Origin: an uncultured Clostridia bacterium
GTDB taxonomy: Bacteria; Bacillota; Clostridia; TANB77; UBA1234
Direction: 5' to 3'
DNA length: 39,675 nt
Assembly: GCA_934149305.1 (NCBI GenBank)
Contig: CAKPEF010000017.1
Span: 1 to 39,675 of the forward strand
In this document: piece after piece, positions 39,345 through 39,675 of the stretch
Layout of the letters: each line of letters starts with the position of its first letter
Numbering within the stretch: the stretch's first letter is position 1
The notes under the pieces: model-generated
The model's input: the letters and a program-made list of their open reading frames with translations, nothing else
Database searches by the model: none
Told to the model about the DNA's origin: nothing
Made by a program: the position numbers and the translations under genes

Positions 39345-39536
39345 ATAAGTATTATGATTTAAGGACGAATATACTTCGCGGTACCACCTTAATTCATAAT
39401 ACTTATACTATGCTCTCAAAAACTATAACGCGTAACCGATTCAACTGGTAATTCACTTTTTATCATTGTTTTGCTCTCACCAACCGCAAAATCTCTGATT
39501 ACATCTATAAAAAGCTACTATTTCTGTGTCAAATTA
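39345..39536 (-). promoter_or_regulatory. T-box riboswitch (tyrosine) controlling tyrS
   Basis: The minus-strand leader has Stem I (GGTTGGTGAGAG region) and a specifier loop GTGAATTACCAG with the tyrosine codon UAC at 39448-39450. The conserved T-box AAGGTGGTACCGCG (39377-39390) lies in the antiterminator. The competing terminator pairs 39347-39364 with 39387-39404 and is followed by ATTTTGTTTTAT. Uncharged tRNA(Tyr) would stabilise the antiterminator and allow tyrS transcription. Confidence 0.93.
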
Positions 39537-39543
39537 TGTCATT

Positions 39544-39571
39544 ATTATATCATATTTTGAGTTTAAGTCAA
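39544..39571 (-). promoter_or_regulatory. Promoter of the T-box/tyrS transcript
   Basis: Minus strand: -35 TTGACT (39566-39571), 16-base spacer, consensus -10 TATAAT (39544-39549). The start would be near 39536, at the beginning of the T-box. From here to the window end (39675) I see no gene. Confidence 0.8.
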
Positions 39572-39675
39572 ACAGATTTTTATTTCCATATTTTGCATAA
39601 ATGTAGGTTTGTCAAACATATGTCACACCAATTTAGAAATAACTGCAATTGAAATACCTTTTTATATACATTAGC

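Overview
The window is very AT-rich (roughly 30% GC by eye) with Shine-Dalgarno sites of the AGGAGG type, a tyrosine T-box leader, ECF sigma/anti-sigma and CadC-type metal regulation. This fits a low-GC Gram-positive anaerobe of the Clostridia (Bacillota); I cannot name a genus. Almost every gene lies on the minus strand, so transcription runs from high to low coordinates. The exceptions are two plus-strand genes (16179-17030 and 27524-27913) and a putative plus-strand antisense RNA.

Layout, left to right. 1-3900: edge of a small membrane ORF, a perfect 26-bp inverted repeat, acyl-ACP thioesterase, a 2,4-diaminopentanoate dehydrogenase-like enzyme, a 33-bp tandem repeat and a GT-C glycosyltransferase. 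3900-6620: a cadmium/zinc efflux operon (CadC-type repressor, stand-alone HMA protein, P1B ATPase) with an SmtB/CadC-like operator filling the spacer of a consensus promoter. 6630-8770: HD hydrolase, deoC and class I fructose-bisphosphate aldolase. 8770-12280: DUF2500-like and DUF2974-like proteins, a GT51 transglycosylase, and an unannotated locus that looks like a type I toxin-antitoxin system (29-aa hydrophobic peptide with an overlapping antisense RNA). 12280-16000: cell-envelope proteins including a VanX-like dipeptidase, a DUF6323/DUF6179 pair and a RdgB/HAM1-like pyrophosphatase. 16000-19000: two convergent paralogous PHP proteins and a NADAR-like protein. 18900-22100: a DUF4358-like/MBOAT/DHHW operon for O-acylation of a surface polymer. 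22300-24700: peptidase E-like protein and a SigV/RsiV-like ECF pair. 24700-27300: an ABC-2 exporter whose ATPase carries a single-base frameshift before Walker A. 27500-29400: a minimal nucleotidyltransferase, an aminoglycoside phosphotransferase-like pseudogene with two lesions, and a NUDIX hydrolase. 29400-34700: a two-component system with an FtsX/MacB-type ABC transporter, typical of antimicrobial-peptide sensing and detoxification. 34700-39675: YbaK, copZ-copA copper efflux and tyrS behind a T-box.

The most unusual signal is a family of dispersed intergenic palindromic elements (core TATGGAGCACACTGTGCTCC followed by GCTAC) at about eight loci. Several copies have terminal inverted repeats and a MITE-like size of about 130-180 bp. 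All but one have the same orientation relative to the minus-strand genes. The second main find is the type I toxin-like locus at 11890-12172. Themes of the window are metal efflux, envelope maintenance and envelope-stress sensing.
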